This document shows positions 56,549-64,000 of a DNA stretch of 64,000 bases, in pieces. The position numbers were made by a program, and so were the translations under genes. Positions within the stretch are counted from its first letter, which is position 1, and the number at the start of each line of letters is the position of its first letter. The stretch is taken from the NCBI GenBank assembly GCA_903886485.1, contig CAISMH010000019.1, forward strand, positions 248,001 through 312,000, written 5' to 3'. The stretch is from an uncultured Burkholderiales bacterium (GTDB taxonomy: Bacteria; Pseudomonadota; Gammaproteobacteria; Burkholderiales; Burkholderiaceae_C). The notes beneath the pieces are model-generated. The model made no database searches, was not told the origin of the DNA, and worked only from the letters and a program-made list of their open reading frames with translations.

Positions 56549-56591
56549 GCACCAAAGGCACTTTTCACCACTTAATTGCACTTATTTGCAC
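56549..56591 (-). promoter_or_regulatory. MraZ-type operator: five GTG repeats at 10-bp spacing
   Basis: On the minus strand GTGC, GTGC, GTGG, GTGC and GTGC start at 56591, 56581, 56571, 56561 and 56552, that is at steps of 10, 10, 10 and 9 bp, mostly preceded by AA. Known MraZ sites are short G-rich direct repeats on the same 10-bp period upstream of mraZ. Position, about 50 bp before the GTG, fits autoregulation. Confidence 0.72.
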
Positions 56592-56751
56592 TGTAGCAGG
56601 AAAACTTACTCAGAACGGCATCAATTGGGATTTTTTTCAATGAAATCAACAACTTACAGCGACTTCAGCATCTAGTCGACTGGATAAAAAACCTTATAAA
56701 TGAAGCACTTAGAAAAGGCACTCAAAGTGGCTTATGAAGAAAAATAGGCAT
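56592..56751. other. AT-rich spacer upstream of the dcw cluster
   Basis: The AT-rich rest of the 306-bp gap between mraZ and the dksA gene. It presumably holds the main dcw promoter, but I could not fix -35 and -10 boxes. Two more GTGC motifs occur at about 56704-56721, spaced 14 bp, outside the regular array. No ORF is convincing. Confidence 0.5.
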
Positions 56752-56781
56752 AAAAAAGCAGGCGCGAAGGCCTGCTTTTTT
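56752..56781. terminator. Intrinsic terminator after dksA
   Basis: AAAAAAGCAGGC, loop GCGAAG, GCCTGCTTTTTT: a perfect 12-bp stem with T-runs on both strands. It insulates the dcw promoter region from the dksA transcript. Confidence 0.93.
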
Positions 56782-56804
56782 GAGGACGACGGACCGCGCT
56801 GCGA

Positions 56805-57986
56805 TCAATCTCCGAACATCCGCTGTTTAATTTCGCGACGTTCTTGCGCTTCCAGCGACAAACTGGCGGTTGGGCGGGCCAGCAAACGACCGACCCCGAT
56901 GGCTTCGCCGGTTTCGTCACAGTAACCATAGTCACCGCTGTCGATGCGTTGAATGGATTGCTCGATCTTCTTGAGCAACTTGCGCTCACGGTCACGGGTG
57001 CGCAATTCCAAAGCATGTTCTTCTTCGATGGTGGCGCGGTCGGCAGGATCAGGCACGACCACGGTGTCTTCACGCAAATGCTCAGTGGTTTCGCTGGCGT
57101 TGCTGAGCACTTCGTTTTTCAACTGCACGAGTTTGAGTCGGAAAAATGCCATTTGCGTGTCATTCATGTACTCGCTGTCAGGCATGGCGATGATTTCTGC
57201 ATCGGTGAGTTGGTCGGCCTTTTTGGTCTTCCAGTTGTTGGCGAGTTTGGCGTCTTTTTTAGGTATCACAGGAACAATGGTTGGCGCGGCAGGAGCCGTC
57301 ATGGGCATAAAGCTGTTCTTGGCTGCGTTGGACGCAACCACTTGAGCTGGCGGGGGTGGCACCAAAGCGGCCATCTTGGCCGCTCTGGAGTTTTTCTTGT
57401 GCACCACAGGGGTGTAGCCAGGAATGATGGGGGTCACATGCACCACCGGTGCAGGTGTGGCCACAACGGGCTTGGACGCCTTCGCCACAGAGGGCTTGGC
57501 GGCTTTGACAGGCGTTGGTTTTGCAGCAGGGACTTTCTTCGCAGGCGCAGCCTTCACCACAGGTTTGACAGCAACTTTGGGTGCGGGCTTGTGCACGGCT
57601 TTCACAGCCTTCTTGGCTGGCGGCTTGGCGGCCTTGACAACCGCTTTGACGGCTGCCTTTTTAGGCACGGGCTTGGCTGTTGTTTTTTTGATTGCCTTAG
57701 CGGGTACCTTTTTAGCCACTGCCTTCTTCACAGGCGCAGCGGCCTTCTTCGCCACAACTTTCTTGGCAAGCGCCTTCGCAGCCGGTGCTTTCTTCGCCAC
57801 CACTTTTTTAGCAGTCGCTTTAGCTGGCGTGGCTTTCTTGGCCACAGGCTTGGCAGCAGGCTTGGCCTTCACCACAGGTTTTTTCACAACCTTCTTTGCA
57901 ACCGCTTTGGGCGTTGCCGCTGTTTTAGCCGCTTTCTTGGCGGGAACAGGCTTCTTAGAAGCGGTTTTCTTGGATTTAGCGTTCAC
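56805..57986 (-). CDS. dksA: DksA-family protein with a long H1-like Lys/Ala/Pro tail
   Basis: A 393-residue protein. Residues 1 to about 185 are a Lys/Ala/Pro/Val tail of AKK, VAKK and PAKK units like histone H1. A Pro-rich linker follows, and the C-terminal 130 or so residues are a DksA coiled-coil and finger domain (MNDTQMAFFRLKLVQLKNEV; GDYGYCDETGEAIGVGRLLARP). E. coli DksA has 151 residues and four zinc cysteines; here only the first is left and the second pair reads SLEA. DksA binds the RNA polymerase secondary channel with ppGpp. The GTG at 57986, eight bases after AGGAG, is a better start than the ATG at 58094. Confidence 0.9.
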   Translation of the reverse strand: MNAKSKKTASKKPVPAKKAAKTAATPKAVAKKVVKKPVVKAKPAAKPVAKKATPAKATAKKVVAKKAPAAKALAKKVVAKKAAAPVKKAVAKKVPAKAIKKTTAKPVPKKAAVKAVVKAAKPPAKKAVKAVHKPAPKVAVKPVVKAAPAKKVPAAKPTPVKAAKPSVAKASKPVVATPAPVVHVTPIIPGYTPVVHKKNSRAAKMAALVPPPPAQVVASNAAKNSFMPMTAPAAPTIVPVIPKKDAKLANNWKTKKADQLTDAEIIAMPDSEYMNDTQMAFFRLKLVQLKNEVLSNASETTEHLREDTVVVPDPADRATIEEEHALELRTRDRERKLLKKIEQSIQRIDSGDYGYCDETGEAIGVGRLLARPTASLSLEAQERREIKQRMFGD

Positions 57987-58100
57987 TGTGGGTCTCCTAG
58001 CGGCCTCTGGCAACACGGATGTATTGGCAGGGTCTGGCGCGCGGGATTGTAGCCACAATCCCCAAGGCTTCATTAATTTAGAGAAAACTAACAAGATTTA

Positions 58101-59213
58101 TCAAACCAAGGATTGTTCAAGGCCTTGGATCAGAATGTCTTTGGGCAAGTCAATGCCGATGAACACCATCTTGCTGATGCGCTCTTCGCCCTCGGCCCAA
58201 TCGGGGCCTAAGTCGCTGCCCATCAACTGGTGCACGCCTTGGAAGATCACCTTTTTCTCGGTGCCCTTCATATTGAGCACGCCTTTGTAGCGCAGCATCT
58301 TGGGGCCATAGATGTTGACAATGGCCCCCAAAAAATCTTCTAGCTTGGCAGGATCAAACTGGCGCTTGGACTTGAAGACAAAGCTCTTCACATCGTCGTC
58401 ATGGTGGTGATGGTGACCGTGGTTGCAGTGCTCATCATGCACATGGCCGGGCTCACCATGCGCAGGGCCGTGGCTGTGACCGTGGTCGTGCGCAGGGTCA
58501 TGCTGGTGCGAGGGGTGGTCGCAATGCTCGCCCTCGTGGTGATGGTGGTGGTGGTCGTCATCGGCCAAGAAGTCAGGGTCGATGTCGAGCTTGGCGTTGA
58601 GGTTGAAGCCGCGCAGATCAAACACTTCACGCAAGGACACGTCACCAAAGTGCGCCACTTTTTGTGGGGCACGTGGGTTCATGTGCTTGAGGCGGTGCTG
58701 CAAAGCGTCCAACTCGGCAGGCGAGACGAGATCGGCCTTGCTGATGAAAATCTGATCGGCAAAACCCACTTGGCGGCGGGCCTCTTGGCGGTCATTCAAC
58801 TGCTGGGCAGCGTGTTTGGCGTCCACCAAGGTGAGGATGGAGTCGAGCAAAAAGCTCTCAGCAATCTCGTCGTCCATGAAAAAAGTTTGCGCCACAGGGC
58901 CGGGGTCGGCCAAGCCGGTGGTTTCAATCACCACGCGCTCGAAGTCCAGCAAACCCTTGCGCTTTTTAGCGGCCAACAGTTGCAAGGTGGTGCGCAAGTC
59001 TTCGCGGATGGAGCAGCACACACAGCCGTTGTTCATTTGGATGATTTGCTCGTTGGTGTCAGACACCAAAATCTCGTTGTCGATGTTTTCTTCACCAAAC
59101 TCGTTTTCGATGATGGCAATTTTTTGGCCGTGGGCCTCGGTCAACACACGCTTGAGCAAGGTGGTTTTGCCTGAGCCCAAAAAACCGGTCAGGATGGTGG
59201 CGGGGATCAACAT
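58101..59213 (-). CDS. COG0523 (CobW/YjiA-type) metal-linked GTPase with His-rich loop
   Basis: A 370-residue G3E GTPase. P-loop GFLGSGKT is at 10-17, and the family metal motif C64-x-C66-C67 (GCVCCSIR) follows. Residues about 221-271 hold 24 His plus Cys, Asp and Glu, clearly a metal-binding loop. The C-terminal CobW_C domain closes the protein. Members deliver or sense zinc, cobalt or nickel. It lies upstream of the zinc-cysteine-poor dksA on the same strand, 114 bp apart, suggesting a metal-stress role. I saw no good Zur box. Confidence 0.9.
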   Translation of the reverse strand: MLIPATILTGFLGSGKTTLLKRVLTEAHGQKIAIIENEFGEENIDNEILVSDTNEQIIQMNNGCVCCSIREDLRTTLQLLAAKKRKGLLDFERVVIETTGLADPGPVAQTFFMDDEIAESFLLDSILTLVDAKHAAQQLNDRQEARRQVGFADQIFISKADLVSPAELDALQHRLKHMNPRAPQKVAHFGDVSLREVFDLRGFNLNAKLDIDPDFLADDDHHHHHHEGEHCDHPSHQHDPAHDHGHSHGPAHGEPGHVHDEHCNHGHHHHHDDDVKSFVFKSKRQFDPAKLEDFLGAIVNIYGPKMLRYKGVLNMKGTEKKVIFQGVHQLMGSDLGPDWAEGEERISKMVFIGIDLPKDILIQGLEQSLV

Positions 59214-59244
59214 AAAAGAGCAACCTTATTTCTAAACGTTTCAA

Positions 59245-60468
59245 TCAGCCCGCAATTGTCGCCGAGCTGGCTTGTTGAACCAGCACCGCCGCTTTGATGA
59301 CCACCAGCCCCTTGAGGTATTCGCCTTCGGGGAAGGTCAGGGTCATGGGATGGTCGGGCGCGCCTTGCATGCGCTCGCTGATGTAGCCATCACACGGCGC
59401 GTCTATACCCGCCGAAGCCACGATTTTGTGAAACAAGTCGGCACTGATGCCGCCCGAGCAGCTGTAGGTGAACAGCACACCGCCCGGCTCTAACAACTTG
59501 AACGCCAAACGGTTGATGTCTTTGTAGGCGCGCGCCGCGCGGTCGGCATGCGCGGCGGAGGGCGCAAACTTGGGTGGGTCGAGCACGATGGCGTCAAACG
59601 TGCGGCCTTCTTGGATGAACTGTCGCAGCGAGGCATTCACGTCCGCATCCATCATGGTGGTGCGTGCGGCGTCAAAGCCGTTCAGCGCCACGTTCGCTTT
59701 CGCCAGCTCAATGGCTGGGCCGGATGAGTCGATCGAGGTCACATGCGCTGCGCCGCCGGCCAAAGCCGCGACCGTGAAGCCGCCGGTGTAGCAATAGCAG
59801 TTGAGCACGCGCTGAAACTGCAAGCGACGGGCATAGTCTGCAAACTTCTTGCGGCTGTCGCGTTGGTCCAAATAAAAGCCTGTTTTGTGGCCCTCGGCCA
59901 CGTCCAGCGACAACTGCCAATCGTGCTCGCGCAGCACCACGCCCGTGCTGCCGTTGCCGCGCAACCAGCCCGTCACTTCGGGCAAACCTTCGAGCTTGCG
60001 CACGTTGGAGTCTGAACGTTCATAGAGTTGGGTCAGGCCGGTTTGCGCCAGCAGCTCGTCGGCAATCACGTTTTTCCAACGCTCAGTACCGCACGACAAA
60101 AACGATGCCACCAAGATGTCGCCATAACGATCGACGATGAGGCCGGGCAAGCCATCGGACTCGCCGTGAATCAAACGCATGCCGTTGCTTTGAATGTCAA
60201 ACCGGCTGCGCGCTGCGATGGCGCGCGCGATGGAGGCTTTAAAGAACGCCGCATCAATGCGCTGGCCTTCGTCAAAACTCCAAATGCGTGCGCGGATTTT
60301 GGAGGCGGGGCTGAACGAGGCCCAACCTAGGAACTTGCCGTCGTTGGTTTCTACACGCACGGTTTCGCCAGGATCGCCACTGCCTTTGGCAATGGCGCTG
60401 TCAAAAATCCACGGGTGGCGGCGCAAGGCAGAGCGCTCTTTACCTTCTCTGAGTTTGATGGTTTTCAT
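59245..60468 (-). CDS. RlmI-like class I SAM-dependent RNA methyltransferase
   Basis: A 407-residue protein. An N-terminal PUA-like domain (REGKERSALRRHPWIFDSAI) is followed by an RlmI-like central domain and a Rossmann methyltransferase domain with VLNCYCYTGGFTVAALAGGA and the catalytic-site DPPKFAPS. RlmI makes m5C1962 in 23S rRNA; the close match suggests that role, but YccW relatives differ in site. It lies 31 bp upstream of the COG0523 gene. Confidence 0.88.
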   Translation of the reverse strand: MKTIKLREGKERSALRRHPWIFDSAIAKGSGDPGETVRVETNDGKFLGWASFSPASKIRARIWSFDEGQRIDAAFFKASIARAIAARSRFDIQSNGMRLIHGESDGLPGLIVDRYGDILVASFLSCGTERWKNVIADELLAQTGLTQLYERSDSNVRKLEGLPEVTGWLRGNGSTGVVLREHDWQLSLDVAEGHKTGFYLDQRDSRKKFADYARRLQFQRVLNCYCYTGGFTVAALAGGAAHVTSIDSSGPAIELAKANVALNGFDAARTTMMDADVNASLRQFIQEGRTFDAIVLDPPKFAPSAAHADRAARAYKDINRLAFKLLEPGGVLFTYSCSGGISADLFHKIVASAGIDAPCDGYISERMQGAPDHPMTLTFPEGEYLKGLVVIKAAVLVQQASSATIAG

Positions 60469-60601
60469 TGACTCGATTGTCGGTTGAGTCGTTGGTGGTT
60501 TGGGTTGTGCTTTGCGGTTTATTTCGCTTCGCCACGTCGCGCACCGGAGCCGATGCTCCTACCCCACCCCTGACTTGGGCCGGAGCAACTTCACACAAGC
60601 G

Positions 60602-61528
60602 TTATTTCTTCCGCGCCCGTGGATGCGCCGAGTCATACGCCTGCGCCAAGTGCTGAAAGTCCAAGCGCGTGTACACCTGTGTGGTGGTGATGTTGGCGTG
60701 ACCCAGCAACTCTTGCACGCCGCGCAAGTCTTGGCTGGACTGCAGCACATGGCTGGCAAACGAGTGACGCAACATGTGCGGATGCACGGGGGTGGACAAG
60801 CCCGCCTTCAAGCTGCGCTGACGCACGCGTTGCCAAATGGCTTGGGCGGTGAGGCGTGTGCCATTGCTGCCAATGAACATGGCAGCTTGCTCGGCTGTCG
60901 CAGGGGTCAGGCCTTGCTCGCGCACGGCCACCCAGGCTTGCATGGCCTCTAGCGCTTTGCCGCCCACAGGCACGCTGCGACGCTTGCTGCCTTTGCCCAA
61001 CACATGGGCTTCGCCGCCGTCAAAGTCAATCCAGCCTTTGGCGTGCTCACCGGCTTGCACATCCAGCCCCACCAGCTCGCCCACACGCAAACCACAGCCA
61101 TACAACAACTCCACCAAGGCGGCGTCGCGGCACTCGAGCCACGGGTCTGCGGCATCGGGGGCGGCGTGGTACTCGGCCAGTTGCACGGCGTCGTCCACGC
61201 TCAAGGCTTTGGGCAAGGGCTTGGGGGCTTTGGGGGCGCGCACGTCTTGCACGGGGTTGCTGCTCACCAAGCCTTGACGACCTAGCCACACATAAAACCC
61301 GCGCCAGCCCGAGAGGATGAGTGCAATGCCGCGGCCACTGCGCCCCCCGCTGTGCATCTGCGACACCCAGCGGCGAATGTGGTTGCTTTGCACGGCCTCT
61401 AGCGCGACGTTGGCCTGTGTCGCGTAGTCGGTGAGTTTGGCTAGGTCGAGGCTGTAGAGCGTGACGGTGCGCTCGGCCAAACGCTTTTCAAAACGCACGT
61501 GGTCGAGGTAGCGGGCGACCAAGTCCAT
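60602..61528 (-). CDS. xerC: XerC, tyrosine recombinase for dimer resolution
   Basis: A 308-residue recombinase acting with XerD at dif. The catalytic set by alignment is R148 (GCGLRVGE), K180, H251 and R254 (HMLRHSFASH), H277 (LGHANI) and Y286 (VYTRLDF). The dapF-DUF484-xerC order is the usual chromosomal xerC setting, so it is not a mobile-element integrase. Confidence 0.94.
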   Translation of the reverse strand: MDLVARYLDHVRFEKRLAERTVTLYSLDLAKLTDYATQANVALEAVQSNHIRRWVSQMHSGGRSGRGIALILSGWRGFYVWLGRQGLVSSNPVQDVRAPKAPKPLPKALSVDDAVQLAEYHAAPDAADPWLECRDAALVELLYGCGLRVGELVGLDVQAGEHAKGWIDFDGGEAHVLGKGSKRRSVPVGGKALEAMQAWVAVREQGLTPATAEQAAMFIGSNGTRLTAQAIWQRVRQRSLKAGLSTPVHPHMLRHSFASHVLQSSQDLRGVQELLGHANITTTQVYTRLDFQHLAQAYDSAHPRARKK

Positions 61529-61563
61529 GTGCTTTGATGGTTATTTGCTTTAACGAAGGTGAA

Positions 61564-62268
61564 TCAGCGGAGATGCGAGAGCGCCGCGCTGGCCAAATCG
61601 CCCATGCGCTCGATGATGGTGGTGCCCATGCCCTCGTAGTAGCGCTGTGGGTCGGGTGAGGCCAACACCAACAAGCCAATGACGGGTTGTTCGGCCGCCG
61701 TTTGTGGCGTGTCTTGTGCGCGTGTGGCACGCAAGGCCACGAAGGCAACGGATTGCGCGGCAGCTGGATCAGCCAGCCACTGCACCGCATCGAAGTTGTT
61801 GTTGATGCCCACGTAGGGCTTGGTCAAGGACGCGGCGAAGTCTTTGATGGGGTCAATCACGCTTTGCGCGAAAGGCTCAATTTGGAAAGCCTCGCTGACA
61901 CCCCACACCTTGATGGCGACTTGCGGCACCATGAAGTCATGCTGGATGTGATCGGCAATGGTGTGCGGCAAATCGCGGGCATTGGTGGTCATGAGCAAGG
62001 TTTTGACCCAGCGTTGCATGCGTTCAATCAGCACTTCGTTCTCGGTGCCGTGACGCATCATGTCCATCATGCGCAGCTCCAAGGCACGAATTTTTTCACG
62101 CATCATTTCAGCTTGGCGTTCTTGCAAACTCACGGCGCGGTGGCTGTGTGGGCTGGTCAGTCTGACGGCCGACAAGAGCTCGGCGTGACGTTCAAAAAAA
62201 TCTGGCGTGTTCACCAAAAAATTGGCGATGTCGTCTTCGGTGATGGGGTTCATGGCTGAGTGGGTCAT
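61564..62268 (-). CDS. DUF484-family protein
   Basis: A 234-residue protein of the DUF484 family found between dapF and xerC. The start [24 protein letters not shown] is the family hallmark. A coiled coil at about residues 45-85 leads to a GAF-like domain. Function is unknown. The ATG at 62268 overlaps the dapF stop as ATGA; the open frame beyond it lies inside dapF. Confidence 0.9.
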   Translation of the reverse strand: MTHSAMNPITEDDIANFLVNTPDFFERHAELLSAVRLTSPHSHRAVSLQERQAEMMREKIRALELRMMDMMRHGTENEVLIERMQRWVKTLLMTTNARDLPHTIADHIQHDFMVPQVAIKVWGVSEAFQIEPFAQSVIDPIKDFAASLTKPYVGINNNFDAVQWLADPAAAQSVAFVALRATRAQDTPQTAAEQPVIGLLVLASPDPQRYYEGMGTTIIERMGDLASAALSHLR

Positions 62269-63158
62269 AGGGTGTCCGGAATCGTGATTTCGCCTTGAAA
62301 GACAGTGGTGGCGGGGCCCGTCATGCGCACGGGCGTGTCGCCGCCCTGCCATTCGATGGTGAGTGTGCCGCCGTGGGTTTGCACGGTCACGCGTGAATCC
62401 AGCAAGCCCCAACGGATGCCCGTGACGACTGCGGCACAGGCGCCCGTGCCGCAGGCCAGGGTTTCACCGGCGCCGCGCTCAAACACGCGCAAACGCACTG
62501 CGTCACGACGGGTCACTTGCATGAAGCCTGCGTTCACACGCTTGGGAAAAGCCGCGTGGTGTTCGATCAAAGGGCCTTGGGTCAGCACGGGGGCGGTGTC
62601 CACATCGGTCACCACTTGCACGGCGTGGGGGTTGCCCATGGACACCACGCCCACAGTCACCGCGTCGCCGTTGCTCAGGCGGATTTGCCAAGCATCGGCG
62701 TTGGATGTTGAAACAGGGCTCGCTTGACCCGTCAAATCCAAAGGCTCGGCCTGCGTTGCCACAAAAGGCACGTGAGGCAAGTCAAACACAGGTGCGCCCA
62801 TGTCCACCGTCACTTGGCCATCTGGCATTTCTTGCAGGGTAATCACACCGCCATGGACTTTGACGCGCACAGTGGTTTTGTCGGTCAACCCTTGCTCGCG
62901 CACGAAGCGCACGAAGCAGCGCGAGCCGTTACCACACTGCTCCACCTCGCCGCCATCGGCGTTGTGAATGAGGTATTCAAAGTCCACGTCGGGCTGCGGG
63001 GCTGGACGCACCGTGAGAATTTGGTCCGCACCCACACCAAAGTGGCGGTCGGCCAAAAAACGGTAGTGCGCAGGCGTGAGGTTCAGGCGCTGCGTGGTCT
63101 CGTCCAAGACCACGAAGTCGTTGCCAGCCCCCTGCATTTTGGTAAAGCGAATTCGCAT
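62265..63158 (-). CDS. dapF: DapF, diaminopimelate epimerase
   Basis: A 297-residue cofactor-free epimerase making meso-DAP for MurE and for lysine. The two catalytic cysteines are C75 (EQCGNGSR) and C236 (LACGTGA), one in each half of the pseudo-dimeric fold. I start at the ATG at 63158 ([15 protein letters not shown]), the conserved N-terminus, rather than 63191. First gene of dapF-DUF484-xerC. Confidence 0.97.
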   Translation of the reverse strand: MRIRFTKMQGAGNDFVVLDETTQRLNLTPAHYRFLADRHFGVGADQILTVRPAPQPDVDFEYLIHNADGGEVEQCGNGSRCFVRFVREQGLTDKTTVRVKVHGGVITLQEMPDGQVTVDMGAPVFDLPHVPFVATQAEPLDLTGQASPVSTSNADAWQIRLSNGDAVTVGVVSMGNPHAVQVVTDVDTAPVLTQGPLIEHHAAFPKRVNAGFMQVTRRDAVRLRVFERGAGETLACGTGACAAVVTGIRWGLLDSRVTVQTHGGTLTIEWQGGDTPVRMTGPATTVFQGEITIPDTL

Positions 63159-63273
63159 GGGGTGATTATCGGGTACGAAGCGATCAAGCACATGGCTGTC
63201 ACTGAGTGGTCACCACTTTGCTTGGCTTGCCTTTATGCTGTGCACCTCAATTTTTAACCAACTTCCAATTCAT

Positions 63274-63831
63274 ATGCGCATTCCTGCTTGGACCCCCGAA
63301 CAAAAACATCAACCGCAAGACTTGGTGGATGCCATCCTCGCCCGTCGCGGCGGCGAACTGATGAACCTTGACCGGGCTTTGTTGTGGAGCGAGCCAGTCG
63401 CTCGCGGCTGGAACGTTTACATCAAAAACGTGCGTACCGGCCTCCCTACCAGCCGCAAGCTCTGCGAGCTGGGCATTTGCACCGTCGCCCTGCTGACCGG
63501 TGCGCACTACGAGTACCACCACCACGCGCCGGACTTCCTCTCCGCGGGTGGCACACAAGCGGAGCTAGATGGCTTGAACCGTGCGGTGCAAGCTGATGCG
63601 CGTCAACCCGTCACCGATGCAGCCCTGAGCGAAACAGAACGCCTCGTGGTGCAATACGCAGCGCAAATGACGCGCGATGTGCACGTCGAAGATGCCTTGT
63701 TCGCGGCCCTGAAAGCACGCTTCACCACCACTGAGTTGGTCGAACTGACCACCGCCATTGCCACTTACAACATGGTGGCGCGCTTTTTGGTGGCGTTGCA
63801 GATCACACCCGAGGGCGAAGCACCTCGTTGA
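63274..63831 (+). CDS. Carboxymuconolactone-decarboxylase-family protein
   Basis: A 185-residue all-helical protein of the CMD/AhpD superfamily. The core is SRKLCELGICTVALLTGAHYEYHHHAPDFLSAG. It lacks the CxxC redox pair of AhpD, so it resembles the decarboxylase-like group; the true substrate is unknown. I start at the ATG at 63274 (MRIPAWTPEQ). It diverges from dapF and converges on the solute-binding protein gene. Confidence 0.82.
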   Translation: MRIPAWTPEQKHQPQDLVDAILARRGGELMNLDRALLWSEPVARGWNVYIKNVRTGLPTSRKLCELGICTVALLTGAHYEYHHHAPDFLSAGGTQAELDGLNRAVQADARQPVTDAALSETERLVVQYAAQMTRDVHVEDALFAALKARFTTTELVELTTAIATYNMVARFLVALQITPEGEAPR

Positions 63832-63854
63832 TCGCCAAGCTAGCGCGTGATTGA

Positions 63855-64000
63855 TCAGTCGGCCTTGATGTTGTTGTCCTTCACCACCTTGGACCAAGTG
63901 GTCATTTGTTTGTCAATGAACGTGCTGGCTTGAGCGACTGTGCCACCGCTGACGTCAATGCCTTGTGCGTCCAACTTCTTGGCGACTTCTGGGTTCTTCA
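63855..64000 (-). CDS. C-terminus of a Bug/TctC-type solute-binding protein (partial)
   Basis: The last 47 codons before a TGA at 63855-63857, continuing past the right edge. The residues NPEVAKKLDAQGIDVSGGT, a FIDKQMTTWSKVVK helix and the end NNIKAD are typical of periplasmic binding proteins of tripartite tricarboxylate transporters. These are greatly expanded in Burkholderiales. The substrate cannot be told from this fragment. Confidence 0.78.
   Translation of the reverse strand, partial: KNPEVAKKLDAQGIDVSGGTVAQASTFIDKQMTTWSKVVKDNNIKAD

Noticed and set aside
57424..58290. Ala/Gly/Phe-rich plus-strand ORF opposite dksA
   Set aside because: The reverse complement of the Lys/Ala tail; it also runs into the COG0523 gene and lacks motifs.
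60469..60601. 133-bp spacer between xerC and the RlmI-like gene
   Set aside because: Checked for small ORFs, hairpins with T-runs and RNA genes; nothing convincing was seen.
60602..61528. xerC as an integrase of a genomic island
   Set aside because: The dapF-DUF484-xerC order is the housekeeping chromosomal locus; no att repeats or foreign genes flank it.

Overview
The window reads as chromosomal DNA of a betaproteobacterium, order Burkholderiales and most likely family Comamonadaceae (Limnohabitans/Rhodoferax-like). The support is the gene order (accB-accC-prmA-zinc-ribbon protein-PfkB kinase; dapF-DUF484-xerC; dksA next to the dcw cluster), the H1-like protein ending in a WPFP tail, a DksA without zinc-finger cysteines and long Comamonadaceae-type versions of NrdA and MurD. 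It is gene-dense. I see no rRNA, tRNA, prophage, insertion sequence or CRISPR array. Family and genus are inference from protein resemblance only.

Layout. (1) 1-8971: flagellar genes in two divergent units, flhA-flhF-flhG-(fliA start) leftward and fliK-fliL-fliM-fliN-membrane HTH protein rightward. The shared 190-bp spacer carries a textbook sigma-54 promoter for flhA and a weaker one for fliK. (2) 8998-14911: a membrane-anchored alpha-carbonic anhydrase, miaB with a small coupled upstream ORF, ffh, a CcsA/YpjD-like protein, a small PP0621-type protein and ampD. (3) 14912-20229: nrdA and nrdB behind two NrdR boxes, then an Ala/Lys-repeat H1-like DNA-binding protein. (4) 20230-26093: DUF167 protein, then a leftward string accB-accC-prmA-DUF3426 protein-PfkB kinase, and a TlpA-like thioredoxin coupled to an unknown protein. 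(5) 26167-37908: mpl, aroG behind a Phe/Tyr leader peptide with attenuator, tldD, rodA, a YqiA-like esterase, an RNB exoribonuclease, a TonB-domain protein, mtgA, ruvC and an orphan histidine kinase. (6) 37951-56498: a complete dcw cluster read leftward (mraZ-rsmH-ftsL-ftsI-murE-murF-mraY-murD-ftsW-murG-murC-ddl-ftsQ-ftsA-ftsZ-lpxC). (7) 56805-64000: a DksA with a long H1-like tail, a His-rich COG0523 GTPase, an RlmI-like methyltransferase, xerC, a DUF484 protein, dapF, a carboxymuconolactone-decarboxylase-family protein and the end of a Bug-type solute-binding protein.

How it works together. Cell-wall synthesis (dcw cluster, MtgA, RodA, DapF), wall recycling (AmpD, Mpl) and division (FtsZ/A/Q/W/I/L) dominate. 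Many neighbours overlap as ATGA or TGATG, so translation is probably coupled through most of the operons.

Most worth a second look: the aroG Phe/Tyr attenuator; the miaB upstream ORF with tandem Cys-Phe-Tyr codons; the DksA/H1-tail fusion beside a metal-chaperone GTPase; the roughly 100-residue insertion in MurD; the SD/anti-SD palindrome before lpxC; the terminator-like hairpin in the NrdR-controlled nrdA leader; the MraZ repeat box; and the sigma-54 spacer with a membrane HTH protein ending the fliKLMN operon.
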